From: a virus
Virus record (IMG/VR): IMGVR_UViG_3300017971_000144
Span: 1-38,874 of that record
Strand: one strand, 5' to 3'
Length of the DNA stretch: 38,874 nucleotides
Below are positions 38,791 through 38,874 of the stretch, one piece after another. Position numbers and translations under genes: made by a program. Every line of letters starts with the position of its first letter. The first letter of the stretch is position 1. Under the pieces are notes generated by a model. It was not told where the DNA came from. It made no database searches and saw nothing but the letters and a program-made list of their open reading frames with translations.

Positions 38791-38874
38791 TTTGAGTTGC
38801 TTTAAGCTAATTATGTAGTTTTAATATTTAAATAGGGGATGTAATGGCAGATTCAACCTTAGATGCTATACGTA
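38752..38874. repeat. Terminal direct repeat, right copy (circular closure)
   Basis: Identical to bases 1-123; see the left copy. Confidence 0.97.
38844..38874 (+). CDS. 5' end of the connector gene (duplicate of 93-123)
   Basis: The first ten codons of the 324-aa connector gene, MADSTLDAIR, cut by the window end. It is the same gene as at 93-1067. Confidence 0.95.
   Translation, partial: MADSTLDAIR

Overview
The window is one complete, circularly closing genome of a tailed bacteriophage. The first 123 bases are repeated exactly as the last 123, so the unique unit is 38,751 bp and the window edges fall inside a gene pair, not at a biological end. The gene set is podovirus-like: small and large terminase subunits, a P22-type portal of 693 codons, a scaffolding protein, an N4-gp56-type major capsid protein, a beta-rich tail nozzle-like protein, large internal (ejection-type) proteins and a large fibre cassette. 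No tail tape measure, sheath, integrase, repressor, DNA polymerase, helicase, primase or recognisable endolysin is visible. Shine-Dalgarno sites (AAGGAG, GAGG) and good sigma70-like promoters indicate a bacterial host. I cannot name the host; the DNA is AT-rich and one tRNA-Glu(UUC) is encoded.

Layout. Late structural genes run on the + strand from about 32.5 kb through the circle junction to 18.0 kb: leader of unknown function, scaffold, capsid protein, capsid-associated paralogues, connector, nozzle, ejection proteins, then about 8.5 kb of fibre and fibre-associated genes. Two genes inside this block lie on the minus strand (181 aa at 3845-4390 and a 44-aa ribbon-helix-helix protein at 9230-9364). 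A minus-strand operon at 18.1-19.75 kb carries an ERF single-strand annealing protein preceded by four small genes. A divergent promoter pair near 19.8 kb separates it from a structured, largely non-coding stretch (19.87-20.7 kb). Rightward from there come an unknown gene, a RusA-like protein, terminase small and large subunits, small secreted or membrane proteins, a second ribbon-helix-helix protein, a ParB/Dam-methyltransferase fusion, a PD-(D/E)xK-type nuclease, the portal, a tRNA and a minus-strand RuvC-type resolvase.

How the genes work together. ERF, RuvC, the RusA-like protein and the nuclease form a recombination set for a phage that must borrow the host replisome. TerS/TerL load DNA through the portal into a shell built from the scaffold and capsid protein. 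The connector and nozzle close the tail and several fibre genes, sharing exchangeable N-terminal and C1q-like C-terminal modules, decide adsorption.

Most unusual points: (1) the major capsid gene is split into three exons by two group I introns only 90 nt apart, the first carrying a LAGLIDADG homing endonuclease and the second only 196 nt long; the splice sites can be placed to the base by P1 and P10 pairing. (2) The capsid mRNA leader contains three tandem H-type pseudoknots with covarying stems, which I do not recognise as a known RNA family. (3) A promoter-terminator unit near 19.9 kb predicts a small RNA, next to a possible antisense RNA. (4) A perfect 62-bp direct duplication flanks a small gene and an array of 25-bp repeats.
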